Both the position numbers and the translations under genes were made by a program. The notes beneath the pieces were generated by a model. That model was not told where the DNA came from. It did no database searches and saw nothing but the letters and a program-made list of their open reading frames with translations. Positions 46,020 to 55,103 of a DNA stretch of 64,000 bases are shown here, piece after piece; the stretch's first letter is position 1; the number at the start of each line of letters is the position of its first letter. Origin of the DNA: Sulfitobacter sp. JL08 (GTDB lineage Bacteria; Pseudomonadota; Alphaproteobacteria; Rhodobacterales; Rhodobacteraceae); assembly GCF_003352045.1 (NCBI RefSeq), contig NZ_CP025815.1:2976001-3040000 (forward strand). Reading direction: 5' to 3'.

Positions 46020-47098
46020 CCGGATTGCGGCCCTTCTTCGGCCAGCATCAGCGCCGATTTCGACAGCGTATCAGAATGAACATTGACCGTTTCATGCAAC
46101 CGCTCGCAGCGTGTTTGCCCTACCACACGGACACGGCGCAAAAGAAACATCTTGCCATAGCCGCGCCATTTCCCGACGGACGGCGCATCGGGGTCGGTCG
46201 GAAACCGGCTGGCCCAGTTTTCCGGCAACGGCAAACCGCATTCCTGTGCGCGCTCCAACATCCAGACAAAGGAAATATTGGCCAGGGGCCGCGCCGGGTA
46301 AAACCCGCTAAGTTGCCCGCCGACATCGCCATGTGTGCCGCGAAACCACACCTGTTCCACCCGGCCGTTCCATTCCTGCGGGCACTCCCACAAGACAGGG
46401 GTAAAAACCTCGCGGTTTTCATCCAGCGCAAGGGCGTGAAACCCGTGTTTTACCGATGGCACCAGATCGTGGTTGTGAAAATCGTGGCGCTTTGCATCCA
46501 GCCGCCACAACAGCGGCACCCGCAAGCCCAGCGCCTTGACCGTGTCCCAGACGCCGACCATCTCGATTTCGGTCTGCGCGTGACAATAGGCGCGGGCAAA
46601 CGCGGCCGCAAAGCTGTTGCCGGGATTGCACTGGTAATGCCTGTAAACCTCGCGGATGTTGCGTTCGGTCGCATGCTCCGCCTTGACCAGCCCGACCATG
46701 TCGATAACACCCGCCAGCGACCGAACCGCATAGGCACCACGCGAATATCCCATCAGATAAATGCTGTCACCGGGGCGATAACGCGATGCCAGATACCCGT
46801 AGGCGCGCCTGATCTGCCGGTTGATCCCGCGCCCCATCATCACATCAGGCGCGGCGCGCCAATCCATGAACTGCAACCCCGCCTCGTAATAAAGCGACAC
46901 GTCGCCGTTCATTTCACGCAACAGTTTATAGGTTTGTCCGGCGTGGGTTTCATAGCCGGGTTCCAACGTGGACATCGTCCCGTCCAGAATGATCACATGG
47001 CTGACAGGGCCGCGCCCGCGCGGTTTGCTTGACCGGGCGCGCGACAACCGCGCCCGCAGCCACGCCGAAAATGCATTAGTCAGCCAGTTCAGTTGCAT
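46016..47098 (-). CDS. DUF2235 (Tle1-like) alpha/beta hydrolase
   Basis: 360 residues from ATG 47098, overlapping the end of the upstream gene by 23 bases; the open frame extends further upstream, but that leader lies within the other gene. The DUF2235 pattern is visible: SHVIILDGTMS near the start, nucleophile elbow IYLMGYSRGAYAVR (GxSxG), VGVWDTVKALG (catalytic Asp region) and RGTHGDVGGQ with a likely catalytic His. Family members include Tle1 phospholipase effectors of type VI secretion; no secretion genes lie nearby and no signal peptide is seen. Confidence 0.8.
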   Translation of the reverse strand: MQLNWLTNAFSAWLRARLSRARSSKPRGRGPVSHVIILDGTMSTLEPGYETHAGQTYKLLREMNGDVSLYYEAGLQFMDWRAAPDVMMGRGINRQIRRAYGYLASRYRPGDSIYLMGYSRGAYAVRSLAGVIDMVGLVKAEHATERNIREVYRHYQCNPGNSFAAAFARAYCHAQTEIEMVGVWDTVKALGLRVPLLWRLDAKRHDFHNHDLVPSVKHGFHALALDENREVFTPVLWECPQEWNGRVEQVWFRGTHGDVGGQLSGFYPARPLANISFVWMLERAQECGLPLPENWASRFPTDPDAPSVGKWRGYGKMFLLRRVRVVGQTRCERLHETVNVHSDTLSKSALMLAEEGPQSG

Positions 47099-49373
47099 CC
47101 TGTAACAATTCCCATACTCGTAATGGCGTAAACGGCATGTCCGCCTGCCTGACACCTTTGTTCCACAGCGCATCCTGCACCGCATTGGCCACCGCCGCCA
47201 TGGACCCGACTGTCCCGGCCTCACCGCAGCCTTTCATCCCCATGGGATTGGCCGTCGATGGCACCGGTTCAGAGCGAAAGCCAATCATGGGCAGATCATC
47301 GGCCCTTGGCATGGCGTAGTCCATGAAACTTGCCGTGAGCAGTTGGCCATCTTCATCATAGACCACCCGCTCGCTCAGCGCCTGACCAAGACCCTGGGCC
47401 ACACCTCCATGTACCTGACCTTCGGCCAGCATCGGGTTGATAAGATTCCCGAAATCGTCCACCACACAGTACTTATCCACCCGCGTCACGCCGGTTTCCG
47501 GATCAATCACAACTTCCGCGACATGCGCACCGTTCGGGTAGGATCGCGCCGGCAAAGTGGCGCGCGCCTCGTGCTCCAGCAAATCGGTGCGCCCGTCCGC
47601 GCGCGCCATGTCGGCCGCTTCCAGCAGGGTCGGGGTCATATTCGACCCCGGCGCGCGAAATGTTTCATCGTCAAACACAACATCTTCTCTTTCCACCCCC
47701 ATCTTATCTGCCAGATAGGGCGTAAATGCGGCGATCATCGTGTCAGCTGTGGCCAGCGTGGCATGGGTTTGCACCGTCACAGACCGTGACCCGCCTGTGC
47801 CACCACCCTTGGCAATCAGATCACTGTCGCCCTGCACCACATGGATGCGGTCCGCCGGAATACCGGTCTGGTCCGCCAGAAACTGCGCATAGACCGTTTC
47901 ATGCCCCTGCCCGTTTGATTGTGTGCCCACAAGAATATGCACTGTCCCGTCCGCGTTAAAGACCACCTTGGCACCTTCCGAAGGATCGCCCAGAATACTT
48001 TCAATATAGTAACACAAGCCCTGCCCGCGCAGCTGGCCCCGCGCGCCATCCGCCGCCTTGCGCGCGGCAAAACCGGCGGCATCCGCCTCGACCGCGGCCC
48101 GCGCCAGCACCTTGTGAAAATCACCAACATCGTAAAGTTCGCCGGTGGCCGACGTATAGGGAAACGCACCCGCAGGAATGAAATTGCGCCGCCGCAACTC
48201 CCACGGATCAACGCCCAGTTCGCGTGCCGCGCGGTCCATCGCCCGTTCCAGCACATAAATCGCCTCGGGGCGGCCCGCGCCGCGGTAGGCATCAACCTGC
48301 GCCGTGTTCGTGTAATAGCCTTCCACCTGCAACCACGTGGTTTGCACATCGTAACAGCCCATAAGAACCTTGGAAAACAGCAGGGTCTGGATCGGCTGGG
48401 CGAATTGCGAATTATAGGCACCCAGATTGCATTTGGTGCGCACCCGATAAGCCGTGATCTTGTGGTTCTCGTCAAAGGCCAGTTCCGCCAGAGAGTCCAG
48501 ATCGCGCCCGCCATTGTCGCTCAGCATCGCCTCGGTCCGCTCGGACATCCAGCGCACAGGGCGGGTCAGCATCCGCGCGGCCTGCGCCACCACGAAATAT
48601 TCCGGATAGGGCATCGCCTTCATGCCAAACCCGCCACCTACATCGGGGATGGTGACGCGCACGTTTTCGGGCGGCAAGCCCGTCATCGCGCACAACTGAT
48701 CCTTGAGGCCCCAAACCCCCTGCCCGTTGAACGCCACGTGTAATCTGTTGCCGTCCCAATCAGCGAAACAGCCGCGCGGCTCCATGGAATTCACGATAAT
48801 CCGGTTGTCAGCCACATTCAGACGCACCACATGCGCCGCCGCGGCAAAGGCCGCATCGGTCGCCGCTTCATCACCCATGCCCCAGTCAAAGGCGCGGTTG
48901 TCGGGCGCTTCGTCATGCAGGGGCGCGCCACCCGGGCCGACATCGGTTTTGACAGGCAGTTCTTCGTAATCCAGAGCGATCAACTCGGCGGCGTCGCGCG
49001 CCTGTTCGTGGCTGTCCGCCACGATCATCGCAACCGGATCGCCGACAAACCGCACCCGCCCGCGCGCCAGAAAGGGCCGCACCGGCGCGGCGGCCTTGGT
49101 TCCGTCGCGATTGTCCAGAATTGTGGCTCGCATTGCCGTGGTGATGCCGGCGGCATCCAGATCATCACTGCTCAGAACCAGATGCACCCCGTCAGCGGCG
49201 CGCGCCTCTTCCAGATCGAGGGATATGATCCTTGCATGCGCCACGGGCGAGCGGAACACATAGGCATGCAATGCGCCCGCAGGCGCCACATCATCAATAT
49301 ATCCACCGCCACCCGTCAGAAACCGCAGGTCTTCGACCCGCCGCACCGGCTGGCTTTTCCCGAATTTTTCCAT
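47076..49373 (-). CDS. CoxL-like molybdopterin-binding large subunit, form II
   Basis: 765 residues, xanthine-dehydrogenase family large subunit. The active-site loop reads AYRGAGR, the form II (BMS-type) version; true CO dehydrogenase has AYRCSFR. Other marks: IPDVGGGFGMKAMPYPEY and GTQSNGQGHETVYAQ for molybdopterin binding, and GMKGCGEAGTVGS near the C-terminus with the catalytic Glu. Such subunits work with a FAD (CoxM) and a 2Fe-2S (CoxS) partner, but neither is adjacent. The substrate, a heterocycle or aldehyde, cannot be read. Confidence 0.9.
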   Translation of the reverse strand: MEKFGKSQPVRRVEDLRFLTGGGGYIDDVAPAGALHAYVFRSPVAHARIISLDLEEARAADGVHLVLSSDDLDAAGITTAMRATILDNRDGTKAAAPVRPFLARGRVRFVGDPVAMIVADSHEQARDAAELIALDYEELPVKTDVGPGGAPLHDEAPDNRAFDWGMGDEAATDAAFAAAAHVVRLNVADNRIIVNSMEPRGCFADWDGNRLHVAFNGQGVWGLKDQLCAMTGLPPENVRVTIPDVGGGFGMKAMPYPEYFVVAQAARMLTRPVRWMSERTEAMLSDNGGRDLDSLAELAFDENHKITAYRVRTKCNLGAYNSQFAQPIQTLLFSKVLMGCYDVQTTWLQVEGYYTNTAQVDAYRGAGRPEAIYVLERAMDRAARELGVDPWELRRRNFIPAGAFPYTSATGELYDVGDFHKVLARAAVEADAAGFAARKAADGARGQLRGQGLCYYIESILGDPSEGAKVVFNADGTVHILVGTQSNGQGHETVYAQFLADQTGIPADRIHVVQGDSDLIAKGGGTGGSRSVTVQTHATLATADTMIAAFTPYLADKMGVEREDVVFDDETFRAPGSNMTPTLLEAADMARADGRTDLLEHEARATLPARSYPNGAHVAEVVIDPETGVTRVDKYCVVDDFGNLINPMLAEGQVHGGVAQGLGQALSERVVYDEDGQLLTASFMDYAMPRADDLPMIGFRSEPVPSTANPMGMKGCGEAGTVGSMAAVANAVQDALWNKGVRQADMPFTPLRVWELLQDATELAD

Positions 49374-49448
49374 GATCTGCCCTTTGCCTTCTGCGCTCGT
49401 CCGGACACTAGCCCCAAGTGCGCCAGTGTCCAGCAGATGGCGCGCAGA

Positions 49449-50582
49449 TCAGCGCAGGCTTTGTGTACTGATCACATCGCGCAGGCCATAGCCGTTGAAC
49501 GCAGTGCTCATCGCGATCGAATAGGCGCCCATGGCGTCAAACAGAACATAATCGCCCGCCTGCAGGTCATCCGGCAGCGGCAACCCGTCGGGCAACCGAT
49601 CCAGACTGTCACAGGTTGGTCCGAATACCACGCGCGGGCGCGGCGCAGCCTCCCGCAACTGTCCATCCGGCGCATAAACACGCACACGATGCGACAGCGC
49701 CATGTCGCGCAGATCGGCCAGCCCACCATAGATACCATCGTTCAGAAACAGCTGATCGGGGGCGCGCACGGCCTTGACCCGCGCAGCCAGCGAAAACGCC
49801 TCGGCCACCATCGCGCGGCCCGGTTCACACAGCAGATCAGGGCGCTGCGCGCCAAAAGCATCGGTGACAGCACCGTCAATAGCATGGAAAACAGCATCCA
49901 GATCGGGCACAACCGGCCCGCGGTGCGCGGCAAACCCGCCCCCCACATTCAGGCGCCCGGTTGTCACACCTGCCGTTTTCGTGATCTCCGCAGCCGCACG
50001 GATATAGACCGCCCAGACATTCGGATCTTCGCACTGGGTGCCCGGATGAAAGCACAGGGACGGCGCAAAGCCCATTTCGGCAACGGCGCGCAGCAATTCC
50101 ACCGCGCGTTCGGGCGTTGCCCCGAATTTGGCACCGAAATCATAGGCCGCACCCGACACGGGCAAGGCAAAGCGCACTGCAACCTCGCAGTCACGCGGCA
50201 CCGCATGCAACTTGCGTAATTCGCCCATGTCATCGACAGACCAGCTGGCCACACCGGCGGCGATACCCGCAGTGATCTCTGCAGCCGACCGGACAGGGTT
50301 ATTGTAATGCAGTGTGGCACTTGGCAGAGCACGGCGCACGGCCGCCATTTCAGCAGGCGATGCGACATCAAAAGCGGTCAGTCCGGCAGCCACCAGATTG
50401 TCCAGCACAACAGCACTGTCATTGGCCTTGACCGCATAGGTCACCAACCCGTCAAAGCCGCCCTGAAACTGGCGCGCCGTTGCCTGCAACAATGCCGGAT
50501 CAAAATACAAAACCGGCTGGTCCGGCTGTTCGCGCGCCAGATGTGTGGCCGGATCGCGCCAAAGTGTCGGGTTCTGCTGCAT
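49449..50582 (-). CDS. Ornithine/lysine-type decarboxylase (fold III PLP enzyme)
   Basis: 377 residues. Alanine-racemase-fold PLP decarboxylase of the eukaryotic-type ODC group. PLP Lys in TYAVKANDS, SLCFHPGTQ, glycine loop LNVGGGFAAH, EPGRAMVAEAF and the catalytic Cys in VVFGPTCDSLDRLP. It converts ornithine (or lysine) to putrescine (or cadaverine). It is divergent from an Lrp/AsnC regulator that may respond to the amino-acid substrate. Confidence 0.9.
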   Translation of the reverse strand: MQQNPTLWRDPATHLAREQPDQPVLYFDPALLQATARQFQGGFDGLVTYAVKANDSAVVLDNLVAAGLTAFDVASPAEMAAVRRALPSATLHYNNPVRSAAEITAGIAAGVASWSVDDMGELRKLHAVPRDCEVAVRFALPVSGAAYDFGAKFGATPERAVELLRAVAEMGFAPSLCFHPGTQCEDPNVWAVYIRAAAEITKTAGVTTGRLNVGGGFAAHRGPVVPDLDAVFHAIDGAVTDAFGAQRPDLLCEPGRAMVAEAFSLAARVKAVRAPDQLFLNDGIYGGLADLRDMALSHRVRVYAPDGQLREAAPRPRVVFGPTCDSLDRLPDGLPLPDDLQAGDYVLFDAMGAYSIAMSTAFNGYGLRDVISTQSLR

Positions 50583-50687
50583 CTTTAACCTCGTCTGTTT
50601 TTTTCCAGTTTCTTCTGTTTCATTGTCGATTCAACGTATCACTTATGTTAATTCAGAGTCATTGATCGGCATATCGAAGGCTAATTG

Positions 50688-51122
50688 ATGCAAATCGACG
50701 AAACGGATACGAAATTGCTGCGCCTGTTGCGTGAAAACGCGCGCCTGCCTGTCAGCACACTGGCCGCGCGTCTGGGGCTGGCACGCACCACAGTGCAGGC
50801 GCGGATCGAACGTCTGGAAAAGACTGGTACGATTTTGGGCTATACGCTGCGCACAGGCGGGCATCTGCGCCCGCGCCTACGCGCGACGGCCCTTGTCAGC
50901 ATCGAACCGCGCAGTGGCCCCGCCGTTCTGGACCGGCTGCGATCGCTGTCAGGCGTCGAAGTGGTGCACACCACGGCGGGGCGCTTTGATCTGATGGTAC
51001 AGATTTCCGCCGGATCAACCGAAGAACTGGACGCCACGCTGGACCGCATCGGCGAGGCGCGCGGCGTGCGCAGTTCGGAAAGCCTGATCCATCTGGCAAC
51101 AAAACTGGACCGCGTGATCTAG
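50688..51122 (+). CDS. Lrp/AsnC family regulator
   Basis: 144 residues from ATG 50688 (MQIDETDTKLLRLLR). Helix-turn-helix LPVSTLAARLGLARTTVQARIERLE and C-terminal RAM domain (VEVVHTTAGRFDLMVQIS). It faces the decarboxylase gene, 105 bases away, and probably regulates it. A strong bidirectional terminator follows. Confidence 0.9.
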   Translation: MQIDETDTKLLRLLRENARLPVSTLAARLGLARTTVQARIERLEKTGTILGYTLRTGGHLRPRLRATALVSIEPRSGPAVLDRLRSLSGVEVVHTTAGRFDLMVQISAGSTEELDATLDRIGEARGVRSSESLIHLATKLDRVI

Positions 51123-51142
51123 GATTCGCAGCAGTTCCGACA

Positions 51143-51171
51143 AAAAAAGGCGGCCCCCAAGGCCGCCTTTT
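51143..51171. terminator. Strong bidirectional terminator
   Basis: GGCGGCC and GGCCGCC form a seven-base stem around CCCAA, flanked by an A-run on the left and TTTT on the right. It serves the Lrp gene on the plus strand and efp on the minus strand, where a seven-T tract follows the stem. Confidence 0.85.
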
Positions 51172-51186
51172 GAAAATGACGTCACG

Positions 51187-51750
51187 TCACGCGCGTTCAG
51201 AATATTCCATCGTTTCGGTGTTCACCACCACGTCTTCGTCCTGACCGACAAAGGGCGGAACCATGATCTTTACACCGTTATCAAGGATCGCAGGCTTGAA
51301 CGAATTTGCCGCAGTCTGGCCTTTGACCACCGGTTCAGTCTCGACAATCTTGCACACCACTTTTTGTGGCAGCGACGCGCTCAGCGCCTCGCTTTCATGA
51401 AACTCGACCACAACGGTCATACCGTCCTGAAGGAACGGACGGCGTTCCCCCAGAATATCAGCGGGAACTTCGACCTGTTCATAGGTTTCCGCATCCATGA
51501 AAACCAGCATCCCATCGTTTTCATACAGAAATTGCTGGTCTTTTTGTTCCAGACGCACCCGTTCCACCTTGTCGGCAGAGCGGAATCTTTCGTTCAGTTT
51601 CGATCCGTTTCGCAGGTTCTTCATTTCCACCTGCGCAAACGCGCCGCCCTTTCCGGGTTTGACGTGATCGACTTTCACAGCGGCCCACAGACCACCATTG
51701 TGCTCCAGTATATTCCCTGGGCGGATTTCGTTTCCGTTAATTTTAGGCAT
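51187..51750 (-). CDS. efp: Translation elongation factor P
   Basis: 187 residues from ATG 51750 ([13 protein letters not shown]). EF-P relieves ribosome stalling at polyproline. The KOW, OB and C-terminal domains are complete; the modified-residue loop is KPGKGGAF, with Lys as the likely modification site (lysylation type rather than the Arg of the rhamnosylated group). The open frame extends upstream, but the family starts here. It ends at a strong terminator. Confidence 0.95.
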   Translation of the reverse strand: MPKINGNEIRPGNILEHNGGLWAAVKVDHVKPGKGGAFAQVEMKNLRNGSKLNERFRSADKVERVRLEQKDQQFLYENDGMLVFMDAETYEQVEVPADILGERRPFLQDGMTVVVEFHESEALSASLPQKVVCKIVETEPVVKGQTAANSFKPAILDNGVKIMVPPFVGQDEDVVVNTETMEYSERA

Positions 51751-51968
51751 GTGCAGAAACCATGGCAAAAGGTTGATGAAAAGTTGATCGCACCTATATC
51801 TGGCGGGATAGAGGCTGGCAAGACAACCATATCTCGTGCTGCATATGCAGAAAGCCATGCGACAAGCGCATAGGTGTTATGCGTTTACGGGGTATCCGAA
51901 TCGAAACTAATGCTTCATAAGAAACGCCACGCCGAAAATGCAAGAGCAAGAAAAACAAGGATGACGAG

Positions 51969-52289
51969 ATGAAAGATTTCGTTGACGGCACAGCCTTTAA
52001 TAACGAGCAAGGCAACCGTGCACGCAAACTATTCGCAGCTGTCGTATTGGCTGCACTGGACGACGCCATCGCCGACGACAAGAAGTATGGCAATGGTCCT
52101 GAACAGATCGCCCGCTGGGCCCGTTCCCGTGACGGGCGCGAGGTGCTGTCGTGCGCGGGCATCGACCCGAACGAACGTGTCGTGACCGGGCTGATGGATT
52201 TCGTCGGCAAGGGCGTGCGTACGTCTGTCGCCCTGTCGCGCGAAGAAAGCGAACGCCGCAACGCTGCCCAGCAGGCCGAAGCCGCCTAA
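51969..52289 (+). CDS. Conserved small protein, unknown function
   Basis: 106 residues, soluble and highly charged, with no signal peptide. Sequence such as [27 protein letters not shown] and [24 protein letters not shown] reads as a real, conserved helical protein; I believe it corresponds to a Rhodobacteraceae DUF family (possibly DUF6280) but cannot confirm. It is preceded by AAGGATGACGAG (ribosome site) and followed by a terminator. Confidence 0.75.
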   Translation: MKDFVDGTAFNNEQGNRARKLFAAVVLAALDDAIADDKKYGNGPEQIARWARSRDGREVLSCAGIDPNERVVTGLMDFVGKGVRTSVALSREESERRNAAQQAEAA

Positions 52290-52317
52290 GCGACCACGTC
52301 AGTTCAAGACGACCTGG

Positions 52318-52342
52318 AACGCGCCTTTGGGGCGCGTTTTTT
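52318..52342 (+). terminator. Intrinsic terminator
   Basis: AACGCGCC (52318-52325) pairs with GGCGCGTT (52331-52338) around a five-base loop, followed by a T-run (52337-52342). It ends the 106-residue protein gene. Confidence 0.85.
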
Positions 52343-52365
52343 GGTGGCACACCGAAAGGGCCACA

Positions 52366-53829
52366 ATGGCGCGATGCATAATGATCCAAGGCACCGGCAC
52401 CAATGTCGGCAAGTCCATGATCGTGGCGGGCCTTGCGCGCGCCTTTGTGCGCCGCGGCCTGTCCGTGCGTCCGTTCAAACCGCAAAACATGTCCAACAAC
52501 GCCGCTGTCACACCGGATGGCGGCGAAATCGGGCGCGCGCAGGCACTGCAGGCGCGTGCGGCCTGTGTTGCCCCGCACATCGATATGAACCCCGTTCTTT
52601 TGAAACCGCAAAGCACGACAGGCGCGCAGGTCATCGTACAGGGCAAGGTGCGCGGGATGCAGTTGGCCAAGAACTACGGCCAGCACAAACACAACCTGCT
52701 GCCCGATGTACTGGACAGTTTTTACCGCCTTGCACAAGCCTGTGATCTTGTCCTGATCGAAGGCGCCGGCAGCCCGTCTGAAACCAATTTGCGTGCCGGC
52801 GACATTGCCAATATGGGCTTTGCCACGGCTGCAGACGTACCTGTTGTCCTGTTCGGTGATATTGATCGAGGCGGTGTCATCGCGCAGATTGTCGGCACTT
52901 CGGCGGTACTGGATATCGCCGACCTGAAACAGATAAAAGCGTTTGGGGTCAACAAGTTTCGTGGTGATGTTCGCCTTTTTGATGACGGGCTAAGCGATAT
53001 CATTGCGCGAACCGGCTGGCCTTGTCTTGGTGTCATCCCATGGTTTGACGGTGCCGCGCACCTGCCCGCCGAAGACGTGATGGACATCGCCTCCAAATCC
53101 GGTGGCGATTTCAGGATCGCCGTGCCCCGCCTGCCCCGCATCGCAAATTTCGACGATCTCGATCCCCTGTCACAGGAACCCGGTGTCAGCGTTGCCTTTA
53201 TCGAACCCGGCACGGCCCTGCCCGGGGATGCCGATCTGGTTCTGATCCCCGGAAGCAAGGCCACACTGGCCGATCTGGCCGCGTTTCGCAGTGCCGGGTG
53301 GGATGTTGATCTGGCCGCCCATATCCGCCGTGGCGGGCAGGTTATGGGCATTTGCGGCGGTTATCAGATGTTGGGGCAAACCCTTTCAGATCCGCTGGGC
53401 ATCGAAGGGCCGCCGGAAACGGTAGAGGGGTTGGGGCATCTCAATGTGCACACCGTTCTGGAACCGCACAAACAGGTCACGCAGGTTTCCGGCCATGACT
53501 ACCACAGCGGCGCCCCTGTCGAAGGCTACGAAATTCACATGGGCAAGACCACCGGCCCCGATTGCGCGCGCCCCTGGCTGACGATCAGCGGCCAACCCGC
53601 AGGGGCCGCCAGTGCCAACGCCCTTGTCCGCGGCTGCTATGTGCACGGGTTGTTCGCATCCGACAGGTTTCGTGCTGCTTTTCTTGCAAATCACGGAGTC
53701 GCGTCGGATCACAGCTATGATCAGACGGTCGAAACCGCGCTGGACGCTTTGGCCCAGCATCTTGAACGCCACATGGATATTGATGCACTGTTTGCTCTGG
53801 CAACAGAGGTCAGGCCGCAGCCCCGTTAA
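52366..53829 (+). CDS. cobQ: Cobyric acid synthase
   Basis: 487 residues from ATG 52366 ([13 protein letters not shown]). It amidates adenosylcobyrinic acid diamide at four side chains in cobalamin synthesis. P-loop [10 protein letters not shown] at the N-terminus, [15 protein letters not shown], and a C-terminal glutamine amidotransferase domain with nucleophile Cys in [12 protein letters not shown] and His in GCYVHGLF. It stands alone, not in a cob cluster. It may support cobamide-dependent enzymes such as MttB-type methyltransferases. Confidence 0.95.
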   Translation: MARCIMIQGTGTNVGKSMIVAGLARAFVRRGLSVRPFKPQNMSNNAAVTPDGGEIGRAQALQARAACVAPHIDMNPVLLKPQSTTGAQVIVQGKVRGMQLAKNYGQHKHNLLPDVLDSFYRLAQACDLVLIEGAGSPSETNLRAGDIANMGFATAADVPVVLFGDIDRGGVIAQIVGTSAVLDIADLKQIKAFGVNKFRGDVRLFDDGLSDIIARTGWPCLGVIPWFDGAAHLPAEDVMDIASKSGGDFRIAVPRLPRIANFDDLDPLSQEPGVSVAFIEPGTALPGDADLVLIPGSKATLADLAAFRSAGWDVDLAAHIRRGGQVMGICGGYQMLGQTLSDPLGIEGPPETVEGLGHLNVHTVLEPHKQVTQVSGHDYHSGAPVEGYEIHMGKTTGPDCARPWLTISGQPAGAASANALVRGCYVHGLFASDRFRAAFLANHGVASDHSYDQTVETALDALAQHLERHMDIDALFALATEVRPQPR

Positions 53830-53841
53830 CCGGGCCGGTGT

Positions 53842-55029
53842 TCAGTCCAGATCCAGTTCGGCCAAGGCACGCTGGATTTCGCGCCGCACCAGTTTACGCA
53901 CATTGCGGGTAATCCGTTCACCCAGCCTGCCCTGCAACTCCTGACGCACGATATCACTGACAAGTTCCCGCAGGGATTCTTCGTCCAGAACCGCATCACC
54001 CTCATCAACCTGTTCAAAGTCGATCGGATCGCCCCGATGGCGGAATTGCGGTTGCGCCACAAATACATCCTCGTCCTGCTCTGCTTGCGGGTCTTGCGCT
54101 TCAAATGCAGGTTCAACGTTGCCCGATTGATCGGCATCGATGTCATGCAAAACCGTTGTGGTGTCCGCTGCGGCCGCTTCCGGCGGGGTCTGATCTTCGT
54201 GATCTTCCCACTCCATCGCCTCGACTTCGGTGCCGGAATAATCGTCCTTGCCGGTGTCATCCGGTTCCCACTGGTCCGGGGTCTTGGCGATAACTTCTTC
54301 CAGTGCGGCAATTTTTTCCGTCAATTCCTTGGTCGAGGCACGGCGGAATACCAAAGGTGCATCGGGTGCCACGTCTTCGGTCTTGTCAAACAGGCTCTCG
54401 GCCGTCTCGTCCTGTTCCGGATCGGGCGTTTCGTCGCTGTCCGCATACTGATCTTCTGACACAGCTTCGGGCTGGTCCCACTGTGTATCGTGATCTTCCA
54501 CGCGCTGTTCCACTGTGTTTTCAGCTGCTTGCGCCCCTTCATCTTCAGGCGCATCGTCTTCGGTCGGGCGGTTGTCCTTTGCGCATTCCTGATCTGGCGC
54601 AGTTTGACGCGCCTCTTTGCGCAAATGGTTCAGAAAGAAATACGAACTGCTTGCCGACCCGCCGGCCTGCGCCGAATACCCTGCGTTCCGGTTGCTATTC
54701 TGCGAATCGGCCTGCGGCGCTTCACCCGCTTGCGCGGGCGCGGCTTGCCCTGCCGTTTCGTCGTGCGTGTCCTCTGTCAGGCCGGATGCGTCCTGCGCAT
54801 CAGGCGCGTCGGCAATCGCTTCGGCCTCGTCCGGTTCGGGATGCGTTTCGGCCCATTTGGTTTCGTCGTCATCCTGCACCCGCAGCGCAGGCGTGAGAAC
54901 CAACCGGCCCGGCGCTGTATCCGGCCCAGTGCCGGCCGCCACCTCTTTGGGGCGAACATCACTCGATACAAGACGGCGTATCGAAGACAAAACGTCCTCA
55001 ACTTCGGCGCGGTTTACTGGGTCTGGCAT
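53842..55029 (-). CDS. PopZ-like polar organizing protein candidate
   Basis: 395 residues from ATG 55029 (MPDPVNRAEV). Three parts: an N-terminal amphipathic helix, VEDVLSSIRRLVSSDVRP, which resembles the PopZ/DUF2497 start (EEILASIRRIIS); about 320 residues of low-complexity, very acidic Glu/Asp/Ala/Pro-rich sequence, probably disordered; and a C-terminal helical end (LRELVSDIVRQELQGRL, then RNVRKLVRREIQRALAELDLD). PopZ has the same plan and forms a polar condensate that anchors chromosome and signalling proteins. It sits next to tolC and pcm, where I recall popZ lying in other alphaproteobacteria. It is longer than Caulobacter PopZ (177). Confidence 0.65.
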   Translation of the reverse strand: MPDPVNRAEVEDVLSSIRRLVSSDVRPKEVAAGTGPDTAPGRLVLTPALRVQDDDETKWAETHPEPDEAEAIADAPDAQDASGLTEDTHDETAGQAAPAQAGEAPQADSQNSNRNAGYSAQAGGSASSSYFFLNHLRKEARQTAPDQECAKDNRPTEDDAPEDEGAQAAENTVEQRVEDHDTQWDQPEAVSEDQYADSDETPDPEQDETAESLFDKTEDVAPDAPLVFRRASTKELTEKIAALEEVIAKTPDQWEPDDTGKDDYSGTEVEAMEWEDHEDQTPPEAAAADTTTVLHDIDADQSGNVEPAFEAQDPQAEQDEDVFVAQPQFRHRGDPIDFEQVDEGDAVLDEESLRELVSDIVRQELQGRLGERITRNVRKLVRREIQRALAELDLD

Positions 55030-55103
55030 ACACTCACTTCCACAATCGCTTTTGAACAATACTAACGGCTGGATTTAAGTCTCACAACAGATAGAGAAAA
55101 TTG

